Shown one piece after another: positions 8,331-15,851 of a DNA stretch of 64,000 nt. Origin of the DNA: Sporosarcina ureae (lineage in GTDB: Bacteria; Bacillota; Bacilli; Bacillales_A; Planococcaceae); assembly GCF_002082015.1 (NCBI RefSeq), contig NZ_CP015109.1, positions 1,491,001-1,555,000 of the forward strand, read 5' to 3'. The position numbers were made by a program, and so were the translations under genes. The notes below the pieces were generated by a model. It saw nothing but the letters and a program-made list of their open reading frames with translations, was not told where the DNA came from and searched no databases. Positions within the stretch are counted from its first letter, which is position 1. Each line of letters begins with the position of its first letter.

Positions 8331-9610
8331 TGTTGTTCTACTACCTGTTTTTTCTTTTCAAACTGCTCTTTTAATGGAAATGCTTCCTGCCACTTTTTCG
8401 CATTATCATCATAAAGCCCTTCACTATACAACGTTTTTAGTGATTTGTTTTCCAATGAAAGCGGATCTTGCCCCTCTTGGAACGCCTTTGCTTGTTGTAG
8501 TAATATGCGACGCATATGAATAATCGGTAAGTCACTTGTTCCCAATCGTTCCCGTGTACGGTCTACAATTGTCCCCATTGTTTCTGTAGCTGCATGATCC
8601 TGGTTGGCAATCCCGCGAATACCAGTGAAATTACCAGTCTTTTGCAAGTTCCGGTCTTGATTGTATTCGACGTCTGAATTGACTACTTTTCTAAGATCTT
8701 CATCCAATTTCAAACCACGGCGGGCATGTTGGGCTTCCACGTCAATCTTCCGATCATGTGCGAATTGCACATCCCACGTCCATGTACTATGGTCATCCCG
8801 CGGAACAAAGGCATGCCACATACCGTCTTCTCCACCAAAGCGTGGCGGATATGTGTAGAACGGGAAAATGTAATGAATCTCCATAAAAGCATTCTCTTCT
8901 TCTGTTCCAATTCCAACTGCGATGCATCGCTTCCCATAGTTCGTGTCTTGTACTGATTGTTTTACAGGAGGATTTTTTACAAGTGGATGATTTGGATCGA
9001 TACCTAAATCACTACTTAAAATTCCGTCTTCCACTTCTTGTGTTGCATGTGCTTTATGCAAAAATGCCGCATGAACAAAATCTAAATCATTTTCCATCGC
9101 TTGTGCATAGTTACATTCCTGCCATACCCGTTCTACCAAATTGTTTTCCCGCGGAAGACCCATCCAATAGAAATCTGGGAAAGCAGGTTCCGATTCTTTA
9201 GGTCCCATGTACGTCCAAATAATTCCGCTTACTTCTTTTGTGGGATAACTCGTTAATTGAATCGATTCTCTGAACTTTCCATCAGTCGGTTCCGAAGGAA
9301 TCTCCATACATTCTCCATCCGTATTGAACTTCCAACCATGATACATACATCTAAGACCGCAACCATCGTTAATTCCATAGTAAAGTGAAGTGCCACGGTG
9401 TGGACACCGCTCATCTATGAGGCCCACCTTACCTTCTGTGTCACGAAATGCGACTAAGTCTTCACCTAGCAACTTCACGCGTTGTGGCTTGCCGTCACTT
9501 ACCAACTCCTCTGTTTGAAGTGCTGGTATCCAATATCTACGAAACACGTCACCCATGGGTGTTCCTGCATCTGTTTGGGTTAGTAACTGGTTATCTTCTG
9601 GTGTTAACAT
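8327..9610 (-). CDS. Single-component Rieske non-haem iron oxygenase, alpha subunit
   Basis: A 427-residue aromatic ring-hydroxylating oxygenase of the phthalate 4,5-dioxygenase / LigX O-demethylase type. The Rieske [2Fe-2S] ligands are Cys69, His71, Cys88 and His91 (CPH ... CMYH). The mononuclear iron site is Asp177-x2-His180-x4-His185 in ENDLDFVHAAFLH, where Asp177 is the inter-subunit electron bridge. The ATG follows GGGAGGG. Upstream lies a flavin reductase, downstream the coupled M19 hydrolase. No beta subunit is present, which fits this subfamily, but no ferredoxin-type reductase is in the window either. Reactions in this group include ring dihydroxylation and O- or N-demethylation; the actual substrate is unknown. 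Confidence 0.92.
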   Translation of the reverse strand: MLTPEDNQLLTQTDAGTPMGDVFRRYWIPALQTEELVSDGKPQRVKLLGEDLVAFRDTEGKVGLIDERCPHRGTSLYYGINDGCGLRCMYHGWKFNTDGECMEIPSEPTDGKFRESIQLTSYPTKEVSGIIWTYMGPKESEPAFPDFYWMGLPRENNLVERVWQECNYAQAMENDLDFVHAAFLHKAHATQEVEDGILSSDLGIDPNHPLVKNPPVKQSVQDTNYGKRCIAVGIGTEEENAFMEIHYIFPFYTYPPRFGGEDGMWHAFVPRDDHSTWTWDVQFAHDRKIDVEAQHARRGLKLDEDLRKVVNSDVEYNQDRNLQKTGNFTGIRGIANQDHAATETMGTIVDRTRERLGTSDLPIIHMRRILLQQAKAFQEGQDPLSLENKSLKTLYSEGLYDDNAKKWQEAFPLKEQFEKKKQVVEQQ

Positions 9611-9642
9611 ATGATTATGCCCTCCCTATTTACTATTCTCTC

Positions 9643-10128
9643 TTATGCCAATTCTGCTTGCATAACCTGTTCAATTTTCCCGCGGAAAAAGAGCAATGGC
9701 TCAGCTGTAGCATCATAGGAAGCATTTTTCACGTAACCTGTCACAATATAATGATCTCCGCCTTCAATAACTTCCGCTACATTACACTCAATTGTAGCTA
9801 GATTGCCATTTAGTAAGGGAACTCTATCTTCCGATAATGTATACGATGCACCAACGAATTTGTCATCAGCTCTTTTTGCAAATCTCCAGCATTCTTCTTC
9901 CTGTTCTTTTTGTAGTATGTTAATGGCAAAAGGAATATCTTTTTTTAATGTTTGCAAACTGCTAGACTTTTTATCAATACAAACCAATACTAAAGGTGGA
10001 TCTAATGACACCGACGAAAATGCATTCGCTGTTAGCCCAATTTTTTCACCTTTATCAGTAGTTGTAGTTATTACTGTGACACCTGTTGCAAAATTCCCAA
10101 GTGTATTTCGAAATTCTCTTGAATCCAT
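9643..10128 (-). CDS. Flavin reductase (HpaC/IacG-type), copy 1
   Basis: A 161-residue NAD(P)H:flavin oxidoreductase of the FMN-binding split-barrel family. It starts DSREFRNTLGNFATGVTVIT and contains GLTANAFSSVSLDPPLVLVC, the flavin-binding signature. It is paralogous to the 157-residue protein at 13912-14385. The ATG follows AGAGGAGG. It is 18 bases downstream of the first XylR_N/PucR-type regulator and 32 bases upstream of the Rieske oxygenase, so the three are likely cotranscribed. Such enzymes feed reduced FMN or FAD to monooxygenases; whether this one supports a flavin monooxygenase elsewhere or stands in as electron donor for the Rieske protein cannot be told. Confidence 0.9.
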   Translation of the reverse strand: MDSREFRNTLGNFATGVTVITTTTDKGEKIGLTANAFSSVSLDPPLVLVCIDKKSSSLQTLKKDIPFAINILQKEQEEECWRFAKRADDKFVGASYTLSEDRVPLLNGNLATIECNVAEVIEGGDHYIVTGYVKNASYDATAEPLLFFRGKIEQVMQAELA

Positions 10129-10146
10129 ATTAATTCCTCCTCTAAT

Positions 10147-12048
10147 TTAAAAAACCTTTATCTTTCCAAGTAACAGGAAAATTTGTAGTGCCATTTGAAT
10201 CTCAAAGCGGCTATTGGAATTTGAGAGTTCCACAGAAAGTAATTCCTCTATTCTCAATATTCTGTATCGCATTCCACTAATCGAAATTGACATTTCACGT
10301 GCAGTTTTATGCAAATTAAACTCATTTTGTGAGTAATAAAACAGCGTTTCTAATAGCTCAGAATTCTTTTTGTTATCGTATTCAATGATTTCTTTTAATT
10401 TCAATGTGGCAAAGGATTCCAATTCCTTTGGTTCTCTAGCATTTAAAAATAATGTTAAATTACCTAATTCACTTGATAAAATAACTCCTGAATCTCTTGA
10501 CCGAAATTTTGCTAATTCGACAGCTTTCTTGGCTTCTTTAGCTCGATTATTAAAATCAGTAATCTTTTCTGTTTTGTCACTTATGCCAATGCAAATTTGT
10601 TTTTCTTGGACATCGATGTTTTTTAATAACCGCTCACCAAATTCTTGTATAGTCACTTTTTCATTTTCCAAAAATTGTTGTGGAACAATTGTCTGCACAG
10701 TATTCAATTTGGTTAGGACAGGCACATTCGACGTATACTTATTCTCATTTTGAAACAAGCTTGTTAGCTGCCGCCTAATTCTTAAATAGTCATAATTCAA
10801 ATTATCTTCTTCATTTATCATTCGATCATTTATTTCAATGTAAATGATGTAATGGGGTTGTTTAAGATCATAACCAAGGTAAGAAAACCTATTAAAAACA
10901 TCCCCAACATCTGTACTTTTTCCATTTAATAATTGCTCAAGTAGTTCCCCTTTGAGTCGTTGTTCTGTTTCAATTGCAACTCGTTGGTTTTGCATATACA
11001 AAGCAACCACAACTGCTACCCGTTCTAGTAAATCTATGTGATAATTATCACTTTTTTTGTTTAATGCAATTGTAATAAACCCATAAATCTTATTTTCAAG
11101 TATGATTGGCGTAGTCAATAATTTAAATGTTTTATCTTTGAGTTCCGTTTCAACGAACTCAGGAATGCTTTCATTACTCTCATCCCAGAAATTCCTCGCT
11201 GACATATTCTTTTCCATACCAGGATTATCACCGTTTTTTCCAAGAACTTCATAATTCATATTTTCGATCAAAACTGGGCAATGTAAACTCTTTCCGAGAA
11301 TCTCAGCAAATTCTGTGAATCCGCCTCCCTGAAGCATTACCTTTGTTAAATTACGGCTTAACGAGTAACCCGTTTCGAGTCTTTCTTTCTGACGTTCTAC
11401 TTTTCGATACATTTGATCAAGTTCACCTGACATATCTTCGTCTTCGTAGTATAGAAGTTCTTCAGAGATTTCATCTCCCCATTCTTCTACTGTTTTCCCA
11501 ATGTAGCTGCAGTGGTCATCTCCCTTGCCCTTACATTTTACTTCTTTAAAAATAATTCTCTTTCCTAAACACTCACTTGTATAACCACTTGCATAGCCAA
11601 TTAAGAAATAACAAATGGGTTCTACATGCATCGGAAAATGTTCTAAATGCTGTTTGACTTCCGAGGAATCAATCCAGTATCCACAAACATTGAATTGGCC
11701 TTTCTCTATGTCTACATTGAACTTATCAGGATAAGATAGAGATCGTCCTGTTAAATCATGCATCTTAGAACCTGCAATCAGCCATTCCAAATCATTTTCC
11801 CACTTAATTTTTTCTTTTAATATACGCGCTTCATGCATTCCAGACCGATAAGCATATCTCAATATGAATCTTTTAGCCCTCTGAATTCCCAATGCATTGA
11901 TTAAGTCTGCGCGAAGTACCGCCCAGCCGTCCATACTCGTTAATCCAAAGTTCAAATCCTGAAGACCTTCACCCAGCTTTGTCGAGATAGTTAGTAAATC
12001 ATTAAGAGTAAGTTCACTAGCTTTAAGCTTCAAATCAATCATCCTCAT
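10147..12048 (-). CDS. XylR_N/V4R sensor - PucR-type transcriptional regulator, copy 1
   Basis: About 633 residues. An N-terminal XylR_N plus V4R module is followed by a coiled linker (around 215-245), a GAF-like region, a CdaR-type central region and a PucR-type C-terminal helix-turn-helix (TAREMSISISGMRYRILRIE). Counted from the longest frame (12078), His107, Trp135, Cys156, Glu179, Cys182 and Cys190 match, with identical spacing, the phenol-contact (His106, Trp134) and zinc (Cys155, Glu178, Cys181, Cys189) residues I recall for MopR. It therefore probably senses phenol-type aromatics. It lacks the sigma-54 AAA+ domain of MopR/DmpR. The longest frame starts at a TTG without ribosome binding site; an ATG at 12048 or 12042 is likelier. 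It overlaps the small ORF upstream and precedes the flavin reductase and Rieske genes. Confidence 0.88.
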   Translation of the reverse strand: MRMIDLKLKASELTLNDLLTISTKLGEGLQDLNFGLTSMDGWAVLRADLINALGIQRAKRFILRYAYRSGMHEARILKEKIKWENDLEWLIAGSKMHDLTGRSLSYPDKFNVDIEKGQFNVCGYWIDSSEVKQHLEHFPMHVEPICYFLIGYASGYTSECLGKRIIFKEVKCKGKGDDHCSYIGKTVEEWGDEISEELLYYEDEDMSGELDQMYRKVERQKERLETGYSLSRNLTKVMLQGGGFTEFAEILGKSLHCPVLIENMNYEVLGKNGDNPGMEKNMSARNFWDESNESIPEFVETELKDKTFKLLTTPIILENKIYGFITIALNKKSDNYHIDLLERVAVVVALYMQNQRVAIETEQRLKGELLEQLLNGKSTDVGDVFNRFSYLGYDLKQPHYIIYIEINDRMINEEDNLNYDYLRIRRQLTSLFQNENKYTSNVPVLTKLNTVQTIVPQQFLENEKVTIQEFGERLLKNIDVQEKQICIGISDKTEKITDFNNRAKEAKKAVELAKFRSRDSGVILSSELGNLTLFLNAREPKELESFATLKLKEIIEYDNKKNSELLETLFYYSQNEFNLHKTAREMSISISGMRYRILRIEELLSVELSNSNSRFEIQMALQIFLLLGKIKVF

Positions 12049-12367
12049 CAAGTCGTTCAGGTAAATGTCGTTCAGCAAAATTGGAGAGGCTTTCCTTTAC
12101 GCCTTTTTTACCAAATTGTAAAAAGAGTTTTTTTTCATTGTAAAATCCTTGTGTTAGCAAATAGCGTAAATAGTTATCCATTGCCCGACGTCGTGAAATA
12201 ATATCTTTCATTCCATATTCGAAGAGCCAACTATCAATCACATTAAATATTCCCCGGTTAATAGAATAACTCTTTGCACACCAGTCAAAAAACCTCCTAT
12301 CTGGCAAATGAAAGAGATCTTCCATTTGTTCTTGCGAAGGGAATACACTCATTTCTATTGCATACAT
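12035..12367 (-). CDS. Uncharacterised 110-aa protein coupled to regulator 1
   Basis: A 110-residue protein I do not recognise. It is rich in aromatic and basic residues (FFDWCAKSYSINRG, SRRRAMDNYLRYLL) with an acidic end (PERLDEDD), and has no signal peptide or membrane segment. The ATG at 12367 follows an excellent AAAGGAGGG site, so translation is credible. Its 3' end overlaps the start region of the XylR_N/PucR regulator. A perfect cre match lies about 210 bases upstream. The coupling suggests a role with the regulator, for instance as modulator, but nothing in the sequence proves it. Confidence 0.7.
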   Translation of the reverse strand: MYAIEMSVFPSQEQMEDLFHLPDRRFFDWCAKSYSINRGIFNVIDSWLFEYGMKDIISRRRAMDNYLRYLLTQGFYNEKKLFLQFGKKGVKESLSNFAERHLPERLDEDD

Positions 12368-12579
12368 ATTTGACCCTCCTTTAATTTACTAACCGCGAAA
12401 GGTAGTTTGCATGGGAAGAAACTGTTTATCCCATGCAAATTTATCCATCGTTGAATTCTTTTCATAAAATGTCAATAATGTATATTGAAAGCTTATACTT
12501 TTTTCTACACTGCCGTTATCTTTAGCTGTGTACAGAGCTTGGTTGTAATTGCACTTTGATGTATGTCTACACCTCTACA

Positions 12580-12593
12580 TGACAGCGCTTTCA
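12580..12593. promoter_or_regulatory. Candidate cre (CcpA) site upstream of regulator 1 operon
   Basis: TGACAGCGCTTTCA fits the 14-base cre consensus TGWNANCGNTNWCA at every constrained position. It lies about 210 bases upstream of the small ORF at 12367, in the expected promoter region of the regulator 1 / Rieske operon, and would impose carbon catabolite repression on it. Confidence 0.55.
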
Positions 12594-12730
12594 AATAATA
12601 TTTCAGAACTTCCAATGCTTGGTTTATAATTTCATAACATAATCGACTATTATCTTTTAAATAGTGTTTTCAATTTAAGTAGTTGACCCTCTTAGTATTC
12701 TCAGCGTAAAGTATACTGGTAGAAGGTTAA

Positions 12731-12760
12731 AGTATGAAAAAATCAAAACTATTTCATACT
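12731..12760 (-). terminator. Inverted repeat downstream of intradiol dioxygenase 1
   Basis: Perfect 9-bp arms AGTATGAAA and TTTCATACT with a 12-base loop, about 30 bases after the dioxygenase stop. AT-rich with only a short T-tract on the minus strand, so it may be a weak terminator or an operator. Confidence 0.4.
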
Positions 12761-12787
12761 CTTTTCCTCCCCTTCAACTATACAGAC

Positions 12788-13573
12788 CTATTGCTCTTTA
12801 CGCATAACAAAGTCCAAAGAAGCTTCGTAATGGTTGCCTTTTTTCTCAAACTTTGTAAGAAGATCTAAGCGCACGCCATCTGCTACGTCATTTTCAAGCC
12901 ATTTATCATCATCTGGGAAGACTTGTGTAATAAGCGTTTCGTGCCCATCCGCTTTAAACATTAAATGAAGGTGTGCAGGACGCATTGGCTGTTTATCTGT
13001 GTACTCTAAAAATTCCCCTGTTGGACCACTTGTTGGAATTGGATAAGGAGTTGGTAGAATCGTCTTTACTTCAAAATCACCGTTCTCGTCTGTATAGAAG
13101 TGACCTCTTAGGTTATATCTAGGGGCTACTGAGTCAAATGCTGAATAAGTTGCATCTGCATCATTTTGCCACATTTCAACTTTTATATTACCAAGTGCAT
13201 GACCGTCAACACTACTTACATTCCCCTTAAAGTACAAGACTTCTCCTGCTTCATCAGGACGTTGTGTCAAAACAAGCGGCTCGCCAGCTACCGCTTCTAA
13301 CAGTGGAGATCCTTCAATAAAGTATGGCCCTAGAAGTGAAGGTTGGGTTCCAGGCATCTCTGTATACATCGAACGCAATAGGTGTGTTTCTAGGAACACG
13401 TCTGCAAAAAGTGGAAGTTCACCTGTACGTCCTAACCTATCAGCCCAGTTCACGAAATTTGTATATTCTTCGTGATTTAGTTTCGCTTCTTCCAAAAAGC
13501 TTTGGATATGCTTTATAAATAAGTCAAAAACCTCCACTACACGTTCATTCTTTTTAATCGCTTCTTTTTGCAT
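12788..13573 (-). CDS. catA: Intradiol ring-cleavage dioxygenase (catechol/hydroxyquinol 1,2-dioxygenase), copy 1
   Basis: A 261-residue Fe(III) intradiol dioxygenase that opens catechol-type rings between the hydroxyls to give cis,cis-muconate-type products. The helical N-terminal dimerisation domain covers about residues 1-85. The iron ligands are Tyr143 (TYSAFD), Tyr177 (PYPIP), His201 and His203 (RPAHLH). It is about 75 percent identical by eye to the second copy at 15028-15810. The ATG follows AGGGGGAA. It is a single-gene unit, bounded by a hairpin downstream and the flavin reductase 2 terminator upstream, with repeated TCTAACT motifs in its leader region. Substrate (catechol or hydroxyquinol) is not decided by the ligands; the downstream muconate cycloisomerase operon favours catechol. 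Confidence 0.9.
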   Translation of the reverse strand: MQKEAIKKNERVVEVFDLFIKHIQSFLEEAKLNHEEYTNFVNWADRLGRTGELPLFADVFLETHLLRSMYTEMPGTQPSLLGPYFIEGSPLLEAVAGEPLVLTQRPDEAGEVLYFKGNVSSVDGHALGNIKVEMWQNDADATYSAFDSVAPRYNLRGHFYTDENGDFEVKTILPTPYPIPTSGPTGEFLEYTDKQPMRPAHLHLMFKADGHETLITQVFPDDDKWLENDVADGVRLDLLTKFEKKGNHYEASLDFVMRKEQ

Positions 13574-13601
13574 GATTAAATTCCCCCTAATTATTATTCA
13601 G

Positions 13602-13740
13602 TCTAACTTCTTCAATTGACTATTTCCCAAAAATATTCATTACAAGTAATAAGCCTTTAGAGAAGTTAGAATATTTAATCTACAATTACATCTTATTCTA
13701 ACTGAAAAACAAAATCAATACACGAATAGGTCTAACTATA
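13602..13740. promoter_or_regulatory. Repeated TCTAACT motifs upstream of dioxygenase 1
   Basis: A 10-bp inverted pair, TCTAACTTCT (13602-13611) and AGAAGTTAGA (13661-13670), is followed by TTCTAACTG (13695) and TCTAACTAT (13731). All lie just upstream of the dioxygenase 1 start and may be regulator binding sites, plausibly for one of the XylR_N/PucR proteins. The remainder of the 13574-13911 gap shows only the terminator at 13853-13895. Confidence 0.35.
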
Positions 13741-13852
13741 TCCATTATTCAGACCCTTTAGTGTTGAGTTTTTCATTGAATACAGTAACTAAATATTTAT
13801 TATCTATAGATTTTGTTAATTCGACTTGCAGCTGATTCACTTTTATCACACG

Positions 13853-13895
13853 AAAAATTGCTTACACTGAAAGGTCGTACTTCAGCATAAGCAAT
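13853..13895 (-). terminator. Rho-independent terminator of the HpaB operon
   Basis: On the minus strand, TTGCTTA-x2-CTGAA, a 9-base loop, then TTCAG-x2-TAAGCAA followed by TTTTTC. It lies 17 bases past the flavin reductase 2 stop and ends the HpaB / dioxygenase 2 / FAD synthetase-like / flavin reductase operon. Confidence 0.75.
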
Positions 13896-13911
13896 TTCGA
13901 ATTAGCTATGG

Positions 13912-14385
13912 TTAAATTTTTATTAGCTCTTTTGATAGTTTTCCAAACTTGCCAGCGAAATAAGTTAAGGCATCCCCTTCATTACTTACGAAATTCTGTA
14001 CTTCTCCCACAAACAACACATGATCGCCGCTATCATATTCTTGCCACGGTTTGCATTCAATATAAGCAAGTGACTCTTCAAGACGAGGAGCATGTTCGCC
14101 TTCAATCCAGTTAAAAGGGGCAACTTCTTTCGGTCGTCCTGCAAAATGCATTGCGACATCCTCTTGAGAAGAGTTTAAAATATTAACGGTAAACGCGTTA
14201 TTTTTCATATGTTCAAATGCTTTTGTTTTACGGTCTACTGACACCAATACAAGAGGCGGATCTAGTGAGACAGAAGTAAATGAGTTCGCTGTTAAGCCAT
14301 GAGATCCATTTTCTGTTTTACACGTCACAACGGTTACGCCAGTTGCAAATTTCCCCATGCAGTTTCTAAATTCTTTAACATCCAT
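13912..14385 (-). CDS. Flavin reductase (HpaC-type), copy 2
   Basis: A 157-residue flavin reductase of the split-barrel family (VKEFRNCMGKFATGVTVVT, then GLTANSFTSVSLDPPLVLVS). It is the last gene of the operon that begins with the HpaB-type monooxygenase and is the natural partner supplying FADH2 to it. It shares an ancestor with the copy at 9643-10128; the motifs are nearly the same but the C-terminal halves differ clearly. The ATG follows GGGGG at 5-6 bases. A strong terminator follows directly. Confidence 0.9.
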   Translation of the reverse strand: MDVKEFRNCMGKFATGVTVVTCKTENGSHGLTANSFTSVSLDPPLVLVSVDRKTKAFEHMKNNAFTVNILNSSQEDVAMHFAGRPKEVAPFNWIEGEHAPRLEESLAYIECKPWQEYDSGDHVLFVGEVQNFVSNEGDALTYFAGKFGKLSKELIKI

Positions 14386-14407
14386 TTATATACCCCCTAT
14401 GATAATT

Positions 14408-14959
14408 TTATTGTGCGTTAGTTAAAGCGTATGGCTTCCTACCCAATAAATAATAAGCTTGTTCTGTTTTTTGTTGTCTGAAAAGCTCACGGATTCGTGT
14501 TGACGAAATAACCTCACCTTTAGAACACGTAACTACAGGATGTTGAAATGCATTAAAATGTTTAGTTAAATCTTCAATCGAACCGCTTTTCCCACTTCCA
14601 AAGTGAAAGCCAGGACCAACCCATATTTCTTTTGGATTTATTTTACTTAATTCATCGATAAAATCTCGCACACTTTTTGACGCTTATACCTGATCAAACG
14701 AAGCGAAAACGGTATAGAAGACACCTAACTCTTCAAGAAATTTTTTCTTTTCAGGTAGTGAAGTCAGCATGGATTGATTTTGAAAATAAACTTTAGGTGG
14801 GGGATCAAATGTGTACACAACTAGTGGTACATCATAATAATCCGCTTGTGCTTTAGCTTGACTAATTAAAGCTTGATGTCCTCTATGAATCCCGTCAAAT
14901 GCACCAATCGTCACAATAGATTGATTCAATTCTAATTGATTGTTTTTAAAACAAATCAT
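14408..14959 (-). pseudogene. FAD synthetase-like (RibF N-domain) gene interrupted by an in-frame TAA
   Basis: One continuous frame of about 183 codons reads as an FMN adenylyltransferase domain, split by a single TAA at 14684-14686 with no frame change. The N-terminal part (14684-14959) has TIGAFDGIHRGHQAL, the HxGH nucleotidyltransferase motif. The C-terminal part (14408-14683) has GPGFHFGSGKSG and ISSTRIRELF. No ribosome binding site precedes the GTG after the stop. The riboflavin kinase domain of bifunctional RibF is absent, so this was a stand-alone adenylyltransferase placed between dioxygenase 2 and flavin reductase 2, in an operon whose monooxygenase consumes FAD. Recent inactivation, a sequencing error, or stop readthrough are the options; the rest of the frame looks undecayed. 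Confidence 0.8.
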
Positions 14960-15027
14960 AATAGTCGCCTCACTTTCTCAGTTGTATAAAGAGAGAAGGA
15001 TAAAACCCTTCTGCTCTTGAATTTCAC

Positions 15028-15810
15028 TTACATAGTGCGCATGACAAAGTCCAGAGAGGAGACTTTATGTCCATCTTTTTCTTCGAGCTTTGTCATTAAG
15101 TCTAAGCGAACGCCGTCTGCTACATCTGTTTCCAACCATTCATCGCCTTCGAAAAACACTTGGGTAATTAGTGTTTCATGACCTTCTGCTTCAAACATTA
15201 AATGTAAGTGTGCAGGTCTCATTGGATGTTGATCCGTATAGTCTAAAAACTCTCCTGTCGGTCCATCAGTCGGAATTGAATACGGAAGAGGCACTATGGT
15301 TTTAACTTCAAAATCTCCATTTTCATCCGTGTAAAAATGTCCTCTGAAATTATACTTTGGTGCATCCGAATCAAATGCTGAATACTTACCAGAATCATCG
15401 TTTTGCCACATTTCTACTCTAACTTTCTCAAGTGGTTCTCCATTTGTATTACTAACATTTCCACTAAAGTACATGACGTCTCCAGCTTCATTAGGTCGTT
15501 GTGTTAATACAAGCGGTTGTCCTGGCTTAGCTTCGATGAGAGGCGTTCCTTCCACGAAATAGGGTCCTAATAGCGAAGGCTGAGTTCCAGGCTTATCTGT
15601 ATACATCGCTCTTAATACGTGACTTTCTAAGAATACGTCTGCATAAAGTGGTAATTCTCCAGCACGCCCTAAACGATCTGCCCAATCCACAAAGTTTGTA
15701 TACTCTTCATGATTTAAGTTTGCTTCTTTTAAAAAGTTTTGTACATGCGATATGAATAAATTAAATACCTCTTCTACACGTTCATTTTTCTTTGATAGTT
15801 GTTTTACCAT
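15028..15810 (-). CDS. catA: Intradiol ring-cleavage dioxygenase, copy 2
   Basis: A 260-residue intradiol dioxygenase, closely paralogous to 12788-13573 over its whole length. The iron ligands are Tyr143 (KYSAFD), Tyr177 (PYSIP), His201 and His203 (RPAHLH). It lies 41 bases downstream of the HpaB-type monooxygenase, so ring hydroxylation and ring opening are in one transcript. The leader reads AAAGGGAGGAATTTATA before the ATG. Differences from copy 1 are concentrated in surface regions (for example residues 93-98 and 120-128), so substrate range may differ slightly. Catechol is the likely substrate given the muconate pathway genes nearby; hydroxyquinol is the main alternative. Confidence 0.9.
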   Translation of the reverse strand: MVKQLSKKNERVEEVFNLFISHVQNFLKEANLNHEEYTNFVDWADRLGRAGELPLYADVFLESHVLRAMYTDKPGTQPSLLGPYFVEGTPLIEAKPGQPLVLTQRPNEAGDVMYFSGNVSNTNGEPLEKVRVEMWQNDDSGKYSAFDSDAPKYNFRGHFYTDENGDFEVKTIVPLPYSIPTDGPTGEFLDYTDQHPMRPAHLHLMFEAEGHETLITQVFFEGDEWLETDVADGVRLDLMTKLEEKDGHKVSSLDFVMRTM

Positions 15811-15851
15811 TATAAATTCCTCCCTTTTTACGTTTCATGTTTTCAAAAGAC

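Larger units (their letters stand above)
12368..12787. other. Intergenic region with cre site and inverted repeat
   Basis: A 420-base AT-rich gap between the small ORF upstream of regulator 1 and the first intradiol dioxygenase. It holds a perfect cre match (12580-12593) and a 9-bp-arm inverted repeat (12731-12760). The promoter of the regulator 1 operon should lie here. I see no additional gene. Confidence 0.5.
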
